The notes: generated by a model from the letters alone, not told the origin. A stretch of DNA of 64,000 nucleotides from Gamsiella multidivaricata (GCF_025024155.1 NW_026251711.1:310001-374000); one strand, 5' to 3'; counted from the stretch's first letter, positions 1 to 12,259 are shown. Translations and numbers: made by a program.

Positions 1-1909
1 GAATGTGTTGCTGTGCTGTCAGTTAATATTGTTGCGGAGGCGGAGGCGGATGCGTCTAGAGTGCTGTCCGTCGGCTTTTTTCCGATAGAGATGCAGTCGA
101 TCCTGACGAGGCCTCCCAAGAAGAATGATTTCCCTAGTGATTGAAAAAAAAAAAAAAAAAAAAAAAAAAAGACAAATATAACGCATTAGGACAAAAGAAT
201 GTTTTCCAAACAGCACAACATTAAATTTCCACACAAGCGCTTTGCTTTACCTTCCTCAAGCATGAAGCTCGCGGGCTTGAGCATCTTCTTTGGTAACGAA
301 ACATTCAATTCCTCAAGCGTCAGCCAACTCGTCAACTGCGCACGATCATCCCTCACACCAGGCGTGTCCATCAACCATTTCGTCTGAACTTCCTTAAATG
401 TCGCGCCCATAAATCTCGACAGCACACTCAACGGAACCTTGATCTTCTCCAACGTTGTCCCCGGAACATTCGACACCGTCGTCTGATACCGATACAACTT
501 CTCCAGTCCTCGATCCTTGTACACCGTCTCGTACTGGTCGATATCCTGACCCACTGAATCCTTCCCTGTCAGAGTCGCCCATTCCTTATCGCCCTCACTT
601 TCCGTCGTAGAGGAGGAGACGTCCCCCAAAAGCGCGCTCAACTTCCGTTGACGCTCCAGTTGTTCGCTTCCGTAACGGGCTCGCTGGATCTGTGTATTGT
701 TTGGACGCCAGCGACCGCTTTCGCGAAGGAAGGCGTTCAGGAGTTGGGACTTGCCGACGTTTTCAGCGCCGACCATGACAATGTTGCCCTTTCTTCCCGA
801 TTTGTCCCACGAGGTACCGATGCTCTTGAGTAGCAGTCGGATTTCGTCGCCCGCAGGGTTCTTGGCGCTGACGAGGTGGATTGCTCGGATGTTTTCGCTC
901 AGTCCGTGAGAGTCGAGATAACGCTGTATTCGCTGGATGACTTTATGTCTAAGAGTGCCCAAGGGCATAACATCGAACTTGTTACCGACAAGAATAATAG
1001 GCGTTGTCGGGTATTCCTTCGAATCCCGATGCTTCCTTGCCTTGGGTTTGAGAAGTTCATCGATGATGGGTTGAGGCAGCGAGAGCGGGAAATCGATCAG
1101 ATCGACGACCAACACGACCGTCGCAGTCTTGGATTGCGCCAAGGTCTCGATGTGCTTTGGGATGGGTGCTGGGGGGACGGGAAGAGGATCGAAGGACGGA
1201 CAGAGGAATTTGCGAGTGGCGAGGCGTGATGCAGGAGGGAGTGACAACGGTGACAGACTAGTCGGGATGGCGTCGTTGGTTGGATCACTGGCTTCTTACT
1301 CAACATCTCGACCACTTCCTCAACCTCCTCCCGCACCTCTGGTCCTTCTTTTCCAGGGTGACGTTGTTCTGAGGATTCGTCTGTCGTGGGAGAGGGAGCA
1401 GCTGGCAGAATGACACCCATCTCTTCAAGAATCTTGGGGTCTAATGTCTTGAGGTGCTCCTCGTACTGTGTGTGTGTCATTGATGTCGCATCCGGATCGA
1501 AGGCTGGTTGTGTCGATTTCTTGGACTTTTTTTCCGATATTGATTCCGAAGCATTGGTCGTATCTACTGCTTTGGTCAAGTATCCTGAATCCTGCGGGCG
1601 ATCGATCTGGAAGGGGGAGCCACATCCAGGACAAGGCACGCCCACTAAAGGCGTCAGATCAGGATCCTGATCAGGGGGAGCTGTACTATCCGTGGAAGAT
1701 AATGACCTGGAACTGTTCCTGAGAAGCCCTTTACAGGATGTACTGAATGGAGCAGAGAATGTTCGTGGGTGAATATATGTCTGCGGAGCAATTGATGGCG
1801 TGTTCTTTAAGCGGCGTGGACATGTTGAGACACGCGAGACTGTTGTGTTCGTGGTGAGTGCACGACGGGTAGCGTGGACTCGACAGAGTGCTGTGGTGGG
1901 GCGACTCAT
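1..1909 (-). CDS. NOA1: NOA1/YqeH-like circularly permuted mitochondrial GTPase (3' end beyond window; one frame break)
   Basis: Probable mitochondrial ribosome-assembly GTPase of the YqeH/NOA1 (yeast Gep3) family. The start at 1909 opens an Arg/Ser/Thr-rich, acid-poor N-terminus typical of a mitochondrial presequence; an in-frame ATG at 1957 is an alternative. A zinc-finger pair follows (CPGC, then CHRC about 125 residues later). The GTPase motifs then come in permuted order: NKFD (G4), SAK (G5), GAENVGKS (G1), GTT (G2) and DTPG (G3), which defines the family. A 117-bp intron (134..250, GTAAAG...CTAG) joins in frame to a last exon reading GKSFFLGGLVRID, a family C-terminal motif, open to the window edge. 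The oddity is that the zinc-finger part (1957 to about 1100) and the GTPase part (from about 1247 downwards) are in different frames with no good intron between them. Divergent from EFL1. Confidence 0.85.
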
Positions 1910-2359
1910 CCGAAAAAAACATTCCGCACTTGCGGACGAGCGTGGCCATGGGATCATGTTATTTTTCTGCGGCTGGTTTGGGTAGACTTGCTGATGATCC
2001 CCGTTTATGTGTTTCTTGTTTTTCGTTCGTTCAAAGGAAAAAGGGATCTCTTTCCTCCCCCTCCCTCTTCGTTTTTTTTATTTTTGGTGGCGAAAATAGT
2101 GGGAAAAAGAGAGGTCACTAACTGTTTACAAGTTTCCCATGCTTTTCTGGAAGGGGGCCGCAGTCTTCTTTGTCACACACACTCACCATAGCTCCACTGA
2201 CTTCAGTAGAGCACGTTCCCGCTCCTTCGTTCTTTACTTCACCTTTCCTCTGACGCAGTTTCCATATTAAAAGCCCCTCCTTATTTAACACTTCTTCTCT
2301 GACAGCTCTCACCTTCACGAAAACCAACACCACCTAAACCAAACCAGGACTAAAAAAAC
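1910..2359. promoter_or_regulatory. Shared divergent promoter region, NOA1-like / EFL1
   Basis: About 450 bp separates the start codons of the two divergent GTPase genes. The EFL1 side carries a long pyrimidine-rich stretch (about 2205-2320) and then an A-rich leader ending in A-rich sequence directly before the ATG at 2360, with A at position -3. No clear TATA box was seen. That one control region serves both genes is inferred from spacing only. Confidence 0.4.
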
Positions 2360-3045
2360 ATGCCGTCGATTCCAGAGTCGGAGCTCATTCGTCTCCAAGC
2401 GAACCAAGACAAAGTCCGGAACATTTGTATCCTCGCCCACGTCGACCACGGCAAGACCACTCTTTCGGACTCGCTTCTTGCCTCCAATGGTATTATCTCC
2501 TCGAAACTCGCGGGCAAGGTCCGTTATCTGGACTCGCGTGAGGATGAACAGGAGCGTGGAATCACTATGGAGTCCAGTGCTATTTCATTGTATTTCAAGA
2601 TCATGCGACGGGCCGCTACGACAGCGAACCAGGGCCAATCTGCTGCGGTGACAGATCAGAGTCATGCGGGGACAGGTTCTCCAACAGATTCACAGACGGG
2701 ATCGCCGCAGCCATCTGCTACGGAAGGTATGTGTGTGTGGTTATCCCACTTTTTTATTTTTTTATTTGGAAGTATCTTTTTATTTTCCACGGATTTCCCA
2801 GGTTTGGATTAACATGGACAGTATTTTTTTTTTTTTTAATTATTTTCTTGAATCAAAAAACACGCGCGCTGTAGTCAAGAAGAGCGTCTCGGAGGAATAT
2901 CTGATCAATTTGATTGACTCGCCAGGACATGTCGACTTTTCAGGAGAAGTCTCGACAGCATCTCGACTCTGTGACGGAGCCCTCGTCTTGGTGGACGCTG
3001 TCGAAGGTGTTTGTACACAGGTAAGACAATCTAGTCTCTGTCATT

Positions 3046-3079
<34 letters not shown>

Positions 3080-6000
3080 ATCCGCTTACAAACCCAAAAA
3101 AGAAAAAGAAAAAGAAAAAGAAAAAACTAGAAAACTAAAACTATGGTTTTCCCCTGCGCATTTATTAGACTCACACGGTGCTGGGTCAGGCATGGAGGGA
3201 ATCCGTACGCCCGGTCCTGGTCATCAACAAGATTGACCGACTGATCACAGAACTGCAGTTCACACCATTGGAGGCCTATACGCATCTGAATAATATCCTG
3301 GAACAGGTCAATGCTGTCATGGGAACTTTCTTCTCCGAGAACGTCCTCGAGGAGGACTACAGGAAAAAGGCAGAGGTTCGAATTCTCTCTTTTATTTTTG
3401 GATCGTATTTGCTATACAAGAGATACAAAAAAAGTCTAACTGGATATCATTCTTAATGCTCGCTCTTAATAGAAAAGAAAGGAGCAGGAGGGCAAGGAAA
3501 ACGAGTCGACAGAACTAGAGGACACTTTTTCAGATTGGCATGTCGAGACACAGGACGATTCGCACATTTATTTCCACCCATCTCAGGGCAACGTCATCTT
3601 TGCATCCGCCATCGACGGCTGGGCCTTCAGAGTCGACCAGTTCGCGGCAATCTATGCACAAAAGCTTGGTATGAAAGAGGGCATCCTCCGCAAATGTCTC
3701 TGGGGCGACTTTTATCTGGATCCCAAGACCAAACGCGTCATTGGATACAAGGGACTCAAGGGTCGTGCCCTTAAACCGCTCGCTGTACAGATGGTGCTCG
3801 ATAATGTCTGGAAGGTCTATGAGGTCGTTGTCACGGAACCGGATAGGGAGATGACAGAGAAGGTCGTCAAGTCATTGAACCTAAAGGTGTTGCCGAGGGA
3901 TATGAAGTCAAAGGATACACGTGCGACGCTGACGACAATCTTTTCTCAGTGGCTGCCGCTCTCGACATGTGTGCTCCTGGCGGTCGTGGAGCAGCTACCT
4001 TCGCCCCCAGCGGCGCAGAAGATCAGGATGCCAAAGATGTTGCATCCATTCGAATCGACGCCTTCAGAACCGACGGAGGCATGGGAGCTGGGAATGGTCA
4101 ACTGTGATGCGTCCAGTGGTGTGGTTGCGTACGTTAGCAAGATGGTCAGCGTGCCGTTGGATGCGTTACCGAAGAACAAGCGCAAGACTCTGTCGGCAGA
4201 GGAAATGCGTCAGCGTGGACGGGCCCAAAGGGAGCAACTGTTGGCGAATGCCAAGGCGGCCGAGAATGGAGAGGTCGGCGTGCATCTGGATGTGGACGAG
4301 GTCATTGCGAACCGGACCCATGCCGAGGCCGAGGAGAGGGCTGCGATGGAGGAGCTGGAAGGAAAGGAGACGTTGATCGGATTCGCGAGGATTTATTCCG
4401 GAACTGTGCGTGTGGGTCAGAAGCTCAAGGTCTTAGGGCCCAAGTACGATCCTGCACAGCCGACGTTGCACTGCACTGAGGTTACGGTCGACAGTTTGTT
4501 CATGATTATGGGACGCGACTTGATCGGACTGGAGGAGGTCCCTGCGGGCAATGTGTTTGGTATCGGAGGATTGGAGGGACATGTCCTCAAGTACGGAACC
4601 CTGTGGGATGCTAAATGGGAGGGCGGACAAAATCTGGTCGGCAAGGGACCCGGAACGGCGCCAATTGTTCGTGTTGCACTCGAGCCAGAGGATCCTTCAC
4701 AGATGGCACAGTTGGTCCGGGGTCTGCAATTGCTTAACCAGGCGGATCCAGCGGTCCAGGTCTTGACCCAGGAGACGGGAGAGCACGTTATTTTGACATC
4801 GGGCGAGGTACATCTTCAGCGATGTATGGCAGATCTGAGGGAGCGGTTTGCCAGGATTGAAATCTCGGTCAGTGAGCCGATTGTGCCATTCCGTGAGACA
4901 GCGATTGATGCACCGGCGCAGCTGGTAACCTCAAGCGCCATGTCTGCCAATGAAGCCTACCAGGCTCGCGAGCAGGGCGAGAAGCTGATCACGAAGAGCG
5001 AGACAGGAGCCCGTGGAACGATCACGGCAACGACACCTAACCGCCATGTGCGGTTCGTGGTCCGGACGGTGCCTATTCCTGAGGAACTGAAGAAGTATCT
5101 GCTAGAGCATGCGGACCAGGTTCAAACGTATGTGGGGACGCTACGCAATGTTGGCAGCAGGGAATCTTTGACGCCATTGGAGGTGGCATCAGCAGCAGTT
5201 GGAGCAGACGTGGGAGAAGAATTAACAGCTGCAGTCGCAGCTGTAGTAGCACCGCAGCGCACTGCTGAAGAGGAGGGTAAAATCCAGGAAAAGATGATGA
5301 ATGAGCTTAAACCTTTGTTTGCGAATGCTGGTGAGGAGTGGAAGGGCAAAGAGAAGGATATTCTTGCGTTCGGACCTCGTCGAGTCGGACCAAATCTGTT
5401 GATTAACAACCTGGGTATCGACTTTAGTCGCAACAGGACAGGCGGTAGCAACAATGAGAAGGGCGACGAGGAGAAGAATGCAATCACGGTGCAGGATATG
5501 GCCGAGTCGGTACACACTGGATTCCAGATTGCGACAAACAGTGGGCCGTTGTGTGGTGAGCCCATGCTGGGGATGGCGTTCTTTCTGCAAGAGATTAAGA
5601 TCCTGGAGAACACGCAGGAAGGAGGGGCGGTTGAGGGAAGGTCCAAGATGGCGGTGACGAGTGGACAGGCGATCACGACGGTGAGGGACGCCTGTCGTCT
5701 GGGATTCCTGGAGTGGAGTCCTCGTCTGATGTTGGCAATGTACTCTTGCGACATCCAGACGACTGGTAAGAAAACCCATCCTTTGTCTAAGATGTATTAT
5801 ATTCCTCTTGTGTAGTATGCTGAATGAACCGCTAACATGTGGTTTTTTTTTCTCTCCAATCCCTTTGTAGCTGAGGTCCTGGGCAAGGTGTATGGAGTGA
5901 TTGCGCGTCGTAAAGGCAAGATTCTGCACGAGGAAATGAAGGAAGGAACACCATTCTTCTCGATCCAGGCGCTGCTGCCTGTTGTAGAGTCCTTTGGGTT

Positions 6001-6253
6001 CGCAGACGATATCCGTAAGAGGACCTCGGGAGCGGCCTCGCCACAGTTGATCTTTTCACATTTTGAGGTGTTGGACATGGACCCGTTCTGGGTGCCGAAT
6101 ACGGTCGAGGAGCTGGAGGATCTGGGCGAGAAGGCGGATAGGGAGAATGTAGCGAAGAAATATATGGACACTGTGAGGAAGCGAAAGGGGCTATTTGTAG
6201 AGCAGAAGATTGTCGAGCACGCGGAGAAGCAGCGGACGTTGAGGAAGAACTAG
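2360..6253 (+). CDS. EFL1: EFL1/Ria1, elongation factor 2-like GTPase for 60S ribosome maturation
   Basis: Cytoplasmic EF-2-like GTPase. In the family it works with the SBDS protein (Sdo1 in yeast) to release the anti-association factor eIF6 (Tif6) from late pre-60S subunits. The model is join(2360..2726, 2875..3020, 3169..3375, 3473..5765, 5871..6253), 1131 aa, close to yeast Ria1 (1110 aa). Visible G-domain motifs are AHVDHGKTT (P-loop), RGITM (switch I), DSPGHVDF (G3) and NKID (G4). The segment [14 protein letters not shown] follows the variable insert that separates EFL1 from true EF-2. The EF-2-like domains III-V run to the C-terminus. There is no EF-2 diphthamide-loop signature that I can see. 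All four introns keep frame. Intron 2 contains a run of about 29 A and an AAAAG microsatellite, and intron 3 has a weak GTTCGA donor. Confidence 0.96.
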
Positions 6254-6702
6254 CGGACCGAGGTAGCGATGAAGATAGATCGGTCGAGATGTACGTTGCT
6301 GAGTGGACAGTAATAAAAATCGAGAAGGTAGCGTGAAATGAAAGGAAGCAGGTTTTGCGGCCGGATTTAGGTTTGACGCGGTACCTGAAAATAGCTACAC
6401 GCGGTGGGGCCTCGTGCTTTTCTGGTTTCAAAAATGAAAGATGTAATCAGCGCAAGCGGACAGGGGCGAGACTAAAGCGAATACAAGTCTATGGAGCTGT
6501 GCATCGCACTAACTGAAGGTGCTCGTGGCACCGTTGGCGGGGCCCTTTCAAGGGAGAGAGGTCTGCAGCCTGTGGCCCAGCAGCGCTGCTGTGTGCGATA
6601 GCATGCAGAGGAGGATAAAAATAGAAAGTGCCATGAGAGAGAACGATAGAAAGAGAGAAAAAAAAAAAGAGAGAGCAGAGAGCAAGGGCTATGGGGTGTG
6701 CT
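6254..6702. other. EFL1 3' flank and upstream part of the next promoter
   Basis: No convincing coding sequence. It holds the EFL1 3' UTR and a purine-rich tract near 6640-6690. Confidence 0.5.
6312..6317 (+). terminator. Candidate EFL1 poly(A) signal
   Basis: AATAAA lies 59 nt downstream of the EFL1 stop codon. Position and hexamer are seen; use as a polyadenylation signal is inferred. Confidence 0.45.
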
Positions 6703-6717
6703 CTCGTGGCCAATCAG
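6703..6717 (+). promoter_or_regulatory. CCAAT-box element upstream of the GPI-type wall protein gene
   Basis: The 15-mer CTCGTGGCCAATCAG contains a perfect CCAAT core with the flanking G/C and AG context preferred by HAP/NF-Y complexes. It sits about 270 bp before the ATG at 6984. A TTTAAG-type AT-rich box follows at about 6730, and a long CT-rich tract (6825-6975) leads to the start codon. The same 15-mer recurs at 16052-16066. Confidence 0.5.
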
Positions 6718-6983
6718 GGACGACCAATTTAAGCAAGGTTCGGCTTGTGCCTGGAATGTGGCTCCACCGACTTAGTCCGCGCTGTTGTCGTCGTCACCCC
6801 CTCTTCGGTTCTCGTACAAAAAGTTCGCCTTTTCTTTTCTCTTCTTTTTTTTTTCTTCTTCTTCTTCTTCTTCATCTTATCCCACATCAGATCCCTTTAC
6901 ACTACCCTTTAGTAGACACCCTCACTCCCACACTCTTCTCACTCACACCTCCCCTCCTCTCCTCACCAAACATCCCATTCACC

Positions 6984-7695
6984 ATGAAGTCCACTGCTCT
7001 CTTCGCTTTCGCCGCCTCTGCCTTGGCTGCCGTCGCCACTGCCCAGACCACCGGCAACACCACTGAGATGCTCAAGTTCACTCAGCCCATCGCCTCCACC
7101 ACCTGGGTTGTAAGTTGACACTTCCTATCTTATCCACACCATTTACAACTCTGTGTGCTATAAACGCCCACCACTGTGTAAACCAATTGAAAGCACACCC
7201 TTACTCAACTGCCTCCTTCTCCATGATTCTACATAGGTCGGTGCCACCAACGCTTCCATTACCTGGGACACCACTTGCGACGGCCAGTACGACGCCGTCC
7301 TCCAGATCCAGGTCAACGGCCTCCAGCAGCCCGTTTCCAACGGTGTCCTCGGCACCGTTGACTGCACCAAGAAGGGCACCCTCAAGGGCTTCACCGTTCC
7401 CGATGTCGTCTCTGGCTCGTTGTACTCGATCTTGGTCAAGAACACCAACACCAACATTCTCTCGTACTCGGCTCTCTTCAGCATCCTCAACCCTGCCAAG
7501 CCCGCCCCTGCAACGACGACCACCACTGTCGCCGTCCCTTCGACCACCGCTGCCGGTAACTCGTCCACTTCCGTCACCGGCACCACTACGACCACCAAGC
7601 CCACCGCCACCCAGACCGCCAGCGCCGCTGGTGCTCTCCAGGTTGGCTCCACCGTTGCTCTCCTGGTCGTTGCTGCCGCTGGTCTCTTGCTTTAA
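6984..7695 (+). CDS. Ser/Thr-rich, probably GPI-anchored cell-surface protein (Kre9/Knh1-like N-terminal domain)
   Basis: The model is join(6984..7109, 7237..7695), 194 aa. The donor GTAAGT and acceptor CATAG join two in-frame exons. Residues 1-20 form a signal peptide (hydrophobic Ala/Phe core, cleavage likely after AVATAQ). Residues about 30-120 resemble the Ig-like N-terminal domain of Ser-Thr-rich GPI-anchored fungal proteins (Kre9/Knh1 family): FTQPIASTTW, ITWDTTCDGQYD, then a beta-rich segment ending SALFSIL. A Thr/Ala/Ser/Pro-rich stalk follows, suited to O-mannosylation. The C-terminus is a hydrophobic tail (VALLVVAAAGLLL) after small residues, as in a GPI-addition signal. The codon choice is strongly C-biased at third positions, as in highly expressed genes. 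A role in wall organisation is inferred from the family. Confidence 0.85.
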
Positions 7696-7723
7696 ATCAT
7701 ATTCGATAAAAAAAATTAATCAT

Positions 7724-7729
7724 AATAAA
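7724..7729 (+). terminator. Candidate poly(A) signal of the GPI-type protein gene
   Basis: AATAAA lies 29 nt after the stop codon in an AT-rich 3' flank. Confidence 0.5.
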
Positions 7730-8023
7730 GAAGAATTTGGAGGTGTAATAATCATTTTTCATCTTTTTTCATTTCGAGGATGGGGGGACGGTAGAGATAT
7801 AGTCCCGAAATTACATTGCACAAAGAAATGCATGTTTAATTTCCCGCGAGAAAAAAAAAAAAAAAAAAAAAAAAAGTCGAAACGGGAGGAGGAGTGGGTG
7901 TAAACAAATACACAGAAAATGAGTTTGAACGGGCGTACAAACTCTCATTCGTCCTCAGGCGACAACATGATACCCATGGTCCTCTTGTATCTTTGTATCT
8001 TTGTGAAATCCAGGGTCCTTCAT

Positions 8024-8068
8024 AACAACAACAACAATAACAACAGCAACAGCAGCAGCAACAACATC
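8024..8068. repeat. CAA/CAG trinucleotide microsatellite
   Basis: An imperfect run of AAC/CAA and AGC/CAG triplets about 330 bp downstream of the GPI-type gene, outside any credible reading frame. Confidence 0.8.
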
Positions 8069-8123
8069 CTCGAAAGCTGAGGAAATATGCTTAAGTGCGG
8101 GGGGAAAGATAGTTCTCTTTTCC

Positions 8124-8165
8124 TTGAATGAATGATTGAATGATTGAATGAATGAATGAATGAAT
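8124..8165. repeat. GAAT tetranucleotide microsatellite
   Basis: About ten GAAT units with two GATT-containing interruptions, in non-coding DNA. Confidence 0.8.
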
Positions 8166-10599
8166 ACCTTTTCGGTTAAACATGTACTTAGTTCGTTAGT
8201 CTCATCGACATCTGGAGAGCATTTGCCAGAATACCGAGGACCGACCCAAGACCGCCCTCGCCCTTCTCCCTTCTTCTTAGCTCAGCTTACAAGATCTTTA
8301 ATAGATGGATAGTCTAGGAAGGGATGTCGACTGAGCGCCTTTTTTTTTTTAAGTATACGGGCTCCTCATATACATGTACTGTACATCCTCACAGGATTTT
8401 TTGTGTGGAAAAAAAATCCTTTTGTCCCCCGCCTGTTCTGCTCAATTTTTTTTTTCTTTGGCTGTATCGACTCATAATTTGCAGGCCAAGGAAAAAAAAT
8501 GCATGTGTGTGGTGAATCTTGGTCGATCCTCCTGGAATTTATTAAGTCCAGGGTATTTTTACATCAGAATATGCGCTGACGAGGATGACGAGGATGAACG
8601 GTCTCCAACAACGAATCCCCCCCCCCCTCCCCCTCGGAGATTCGATGGAACATGGACGGTGGATTGGCATATTATAGACTAATGAAACCATAAGATGGAT
8701 CGACAGCAGCCTCAAAATGGGTCGCTGTGTTGAACAATAAGTCTCATTAACTCTCACTATGCCTTTGGTCTAAGCTTCGACCCTCCTTCAGCCAGTCATC
8801 TTGGACTCTAGCTTTGTTTCGCCAAACTCAACACCACACCAAATCCCTCTGCAAAGAGCTTGTGGATGTTCTTGTTGCCCGCCCATTGTAAGCACAATCT
8901 CGGCGATTGTCCTTGCGACTTTGGCAGGATACGATACAATGAAGCTGATGTAATGATTTATGCGACTCCAAAGTAACTGCTAGATACCCACACCATGGTT
9001 GCTGGCTTTTTTTTTTTTTTTTTTTGTGGGCTGAACTGTTAAGCGGACTTTTTCTGCGTCGAACCGGTCAAGCGTCTTCTAAACCTTGGACTGATATTCA
9101 GCACCTCAGCGGTCGCGCCCACGAACTGAACTACAACAAACATGATCAGGACCTAGCGCTTTTGTTCGTCAGGAAAGGAGAAAAATGGCTACTTGGTCTT
9201 GATATTGGCATCCAAAACATCCATAATTAACTCCTCGTGGTTAATTGTCTGCAATTTGTTCGCTCATCTGCGTCAGAACATCTCATGTGAGGGTTCCGCA
9301 CCGTTAAAACAGAGCCCTGTCATGGAATACTCCCCCCCTTTCTAGATTTGTTGGCAACGTGGTCTCAAAGTACGTCCTTACGGAACGCCTCGTCATTTTA
9401 TTGTGTAGCTTGCACCTCCAAATCTCCGGATCCGGTCATCCACCAACTCGGAAGTGCTTTCCTTCGAAACGCAAGGAATTCGCTCTGTGTGACCCAAAAA
9501 TCTTAATATTCGATGAATGTCGTCGGGTTAGCCTTGACTCGATCGAACATGTAGCAGCTCTCCACAAATGTTTCTTTTGACAAGACACTGATTATAAAGG
9601 AGATACCTACAGCCCTTAATCGATGCGTGCTGTCATTAGTATGTTCTTTCCATCGATAACGGGGAGAGGGAGGTATCGACTGCAAAAATCGCCTTTTGGA
9701 AGCAGACGGGCCCATTGAACTCTCGCGTGGATATCAGGTCCGTGGCTCGCTGCTTCGTATTCATTCCTCTTGACAGTTTGAAGCCTAGACGCATCGGCCG
9801 TACTGTCTTGCTTATTGAAAGTGTTACTGGCTCCTCCCCCCCTCTGAATCTACCACCGCTCGGTGGCAGCCCTCTGTTGTAAGCGTAATGCCTCTGAAAC
9901 AGCTATTCTTTATTATGTAAGGCACGACTGGCCCATGAATAAGCAGGCTAGATCGGCGCCTCTAGTTCAAGTCCAAGTCCGAGCCGCAACAGCCCAAAGC
10001 TGTGTCACAATGCATAGACTAACGCAAACCTTGTATATCGTCCATACCTTGGATGATGCCATCTGAATGCGTGGAGTACAGGGGCAGAAACTAGCCGAAT
10101 AGCTTTTTGCAATCACTATCCAGAGAGGAATTGTCAAATACCCACCTTGCAACGCTTGTGCCTTGTCTAATATTAGGAGAAACTTGAAAATGTGGTAATA
10201 CAAAGGGCTCTACACGTTGTCGAAACATGCAGTATAGTGGATGACGCAAATGATCGAACCTGAGACTACGAGCTTGTAAAAATAACGGCTGATACCTTGG
10301 AACAGGGTCCGGAATACGTTCTCGAACGTGGGCGTGGGGGCCTCCATCCCTTGCATGAGAAAGTGGATCTGCTTTCAGGAATAGACGCAAATGGTAGTTC
10401 AGGGTCAACAGCCGTGCGCAGAGAGAAAGGGTTCAAATGTAAGACAACGCATTCTGTAGGCGTTCTATTCCTTGTTTCTTGGACAAATAGACATTCGGGC
10501 TATCCTAATGTGCCTTGAGGGTATTATCCATATCGTTCAAGCCCAAGTTCTTTGTGCCGGTGTCAAAGTAAAGTTCCCAGGTCTTGGACAGGTGCTCTA

Positions 10600-11796
10600 A
10601 TGATCAGATCCGCTTCGAAACTTGAGACGCAACTGACTAGGAGACGCGTACTGGTGTATGCGATGCTTACTACATCGATGGATTAGGGTGATATCAACTA
10701 TGCTGGATATCACCTCCAAATCCGTGTACAGACACGTCTCGAAGTAGAACGATGGTCTCTTCGAGATCAACAGAGACATATCCGTCATCCTTTGTGAAAA
10801 AAAAAGCCGACACTAAGTAGCGCGCAGAGTCCAGCCCTAGGACATCGACTGCATGGGTTAATCATATTCTCGAAATCACAGACAAAGCGGATCAAGAGAA
10901 TACAGTATTTCGCTCGCAAGAGTGAGCTTGGCTTGGCTTTGGGGGAGGGCTAAAGAACCCTCATTTGTCGACTAGACGGAATGAAATCGAGGAGCGTTTG
11001 CACAGCTCTCGCGACTGAAGGAAATTAAGGGCGTCAAACGTCCTATTCATTCACATTGGCGAAGCTGGAATGAATGTGTTGAGCAATACGGAGCGCCTGA
11101 AGGAGATTACATTCCCATTGCTATAGCTGAAGTTGGGCGAGTGGGACATTTACTGGATGATGGAGCATTTTTGCCGCTATTGGGAATAATCAGTTGTAGC
11201 GGCTGTAGGACCTCAATCGGCGAAGTGTTCGTGGCAGGAGATATCCAAGGATGCTGAAAATAAATAATGCCGTTCATCTCATAACTCACTCCCACAGAGT
11301 ATCAGCTCCTCCAGATGTCTACAGCTTCTTAACAAAAGTCGGATGCATTCGTTATCGAATATGCAGGCTGCCATCCAAAGTCGTCTCAGATCCCTCGTCC
11401 GACTTACAGTCTCCATAAACTTCTGCAAGACCAGGGACCTATATGCGACATGCTGAGCTCCCGGGTGTGTGTGTTCTGGCGGACCAGGAGCGCAAACAGC
11501 GTCCACGTCGAGGGATCTCGTATACGGAGTTCGAGCTGGATGCTTTGGAGTCGCGTAAAGACCTTGCAGGCGATATTGATAGGTTCAAACAGGTGGATCT
11601 GAACGGCTCGGACATAGACAACGATGGACTCGATGGTTTCATTGGTAGGCTGGTTCAAGGAGCCAGGGAACTGGATGGTGGAGTAGAGCTGTGGAGTGAG
11701 GGAGGCGTGCTAACTTTCGCAGACAACCGTCGCTGCAGCGAGCTGAGGCTTGTCAAGGAACTGGGATAAATGGTGCCGTAGTTCTGGAAGGTCCAT
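10600..11796 (-). pseudogene. Decayed F-box/leucine-rich-repeat gene
   Basis: A start at 11796 (MDLPELRHHLSQFLDKPQLA) opens an N-terminus resembling F-box motifs of expanded Mortierella F-box/LRR families. A TAG at 11710-11712 interrupts it where the family would have a Trp (expected C-x-S-W-H, read here as C-E-S-stop-H). The same frame then stays open to 11404. The LRR-like continuation, with LRRLWMAACIFDNECIRLLL and CRHLEELILCG, is in another frame (11506-11279), so there is at least one frameshift near 11410-11440. A possible 37-bp intron (GTGAGT...TTTTCAG) follows, but frames beyond it break quickly. The left end is a guess: remnants such as KDDGYVSVDLEE near 10790 may be the 3' part. Such proteins are normally substrate receptors of SCF ubiquitin ligases; this copy cannot make a full one. 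Confidence 0.6.
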
Positions 11797-12259
11797 ACTG
11801 CCGGTTGCTTTGCTGACCGTCCAGGGGAATGAGGCTATAAGGAATGGAGTTGTGAGGAATGGCTAGGTGATATTTAGGTGAGGAGAACGAATATGGAGAA
11901 GAACCTAAGAATAATACTTGTTGAATCCTTTTTGACCAACCTTATTAGAACTTTGATCGGTACACATCAAAATGGACTTTGCGGATCTAGGACCCTTTCA
12001 CAACATCCCTTTTAGCCTGCTGCCGGCACATCAAGTTCATACATACAAAGCGACTCTGATATTTGCAAGCCAGGGACATCCTTTTTGTATTGAAAGAGTA
12101 TCCGCAACGGTTTTTTTTTTTTTTTTGTCTCAATGCTAAAACAGATCGCACATCCTCTCTAACTCGCCGGCCTTACAATAATGGACGTTTTGGTACTTGG
12201 TATTACATATGCAGTGTGATTTTATTTTTAAGGAAGATTAAATGTTTAAAAAGTTCCGT
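11797..12259. other. Intergenic, no gene seen
   Basis: It holds the 3' flank of chitin synthase (minus strand), a run of T at about 12112-12126, and the presumed promoter of the F-box relic. No feature can be supported. Confidence 0.4.

Larger units (their letters stand above)
7730..10599. other. Gene-poor intergenic region
   Basis: About 2.9 kb with no reading frame I can defend. It holds a run of about 20 A near 7852, two microsatellites (listed separately), a C-run at about 8616-8625, a run of T at about 9010, and no recognisable RNA gene. The short frames present have no domain signature or splice logic. The right end may contain further decayed remains of the F-box relic listed next. 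Confidence 0.5.
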
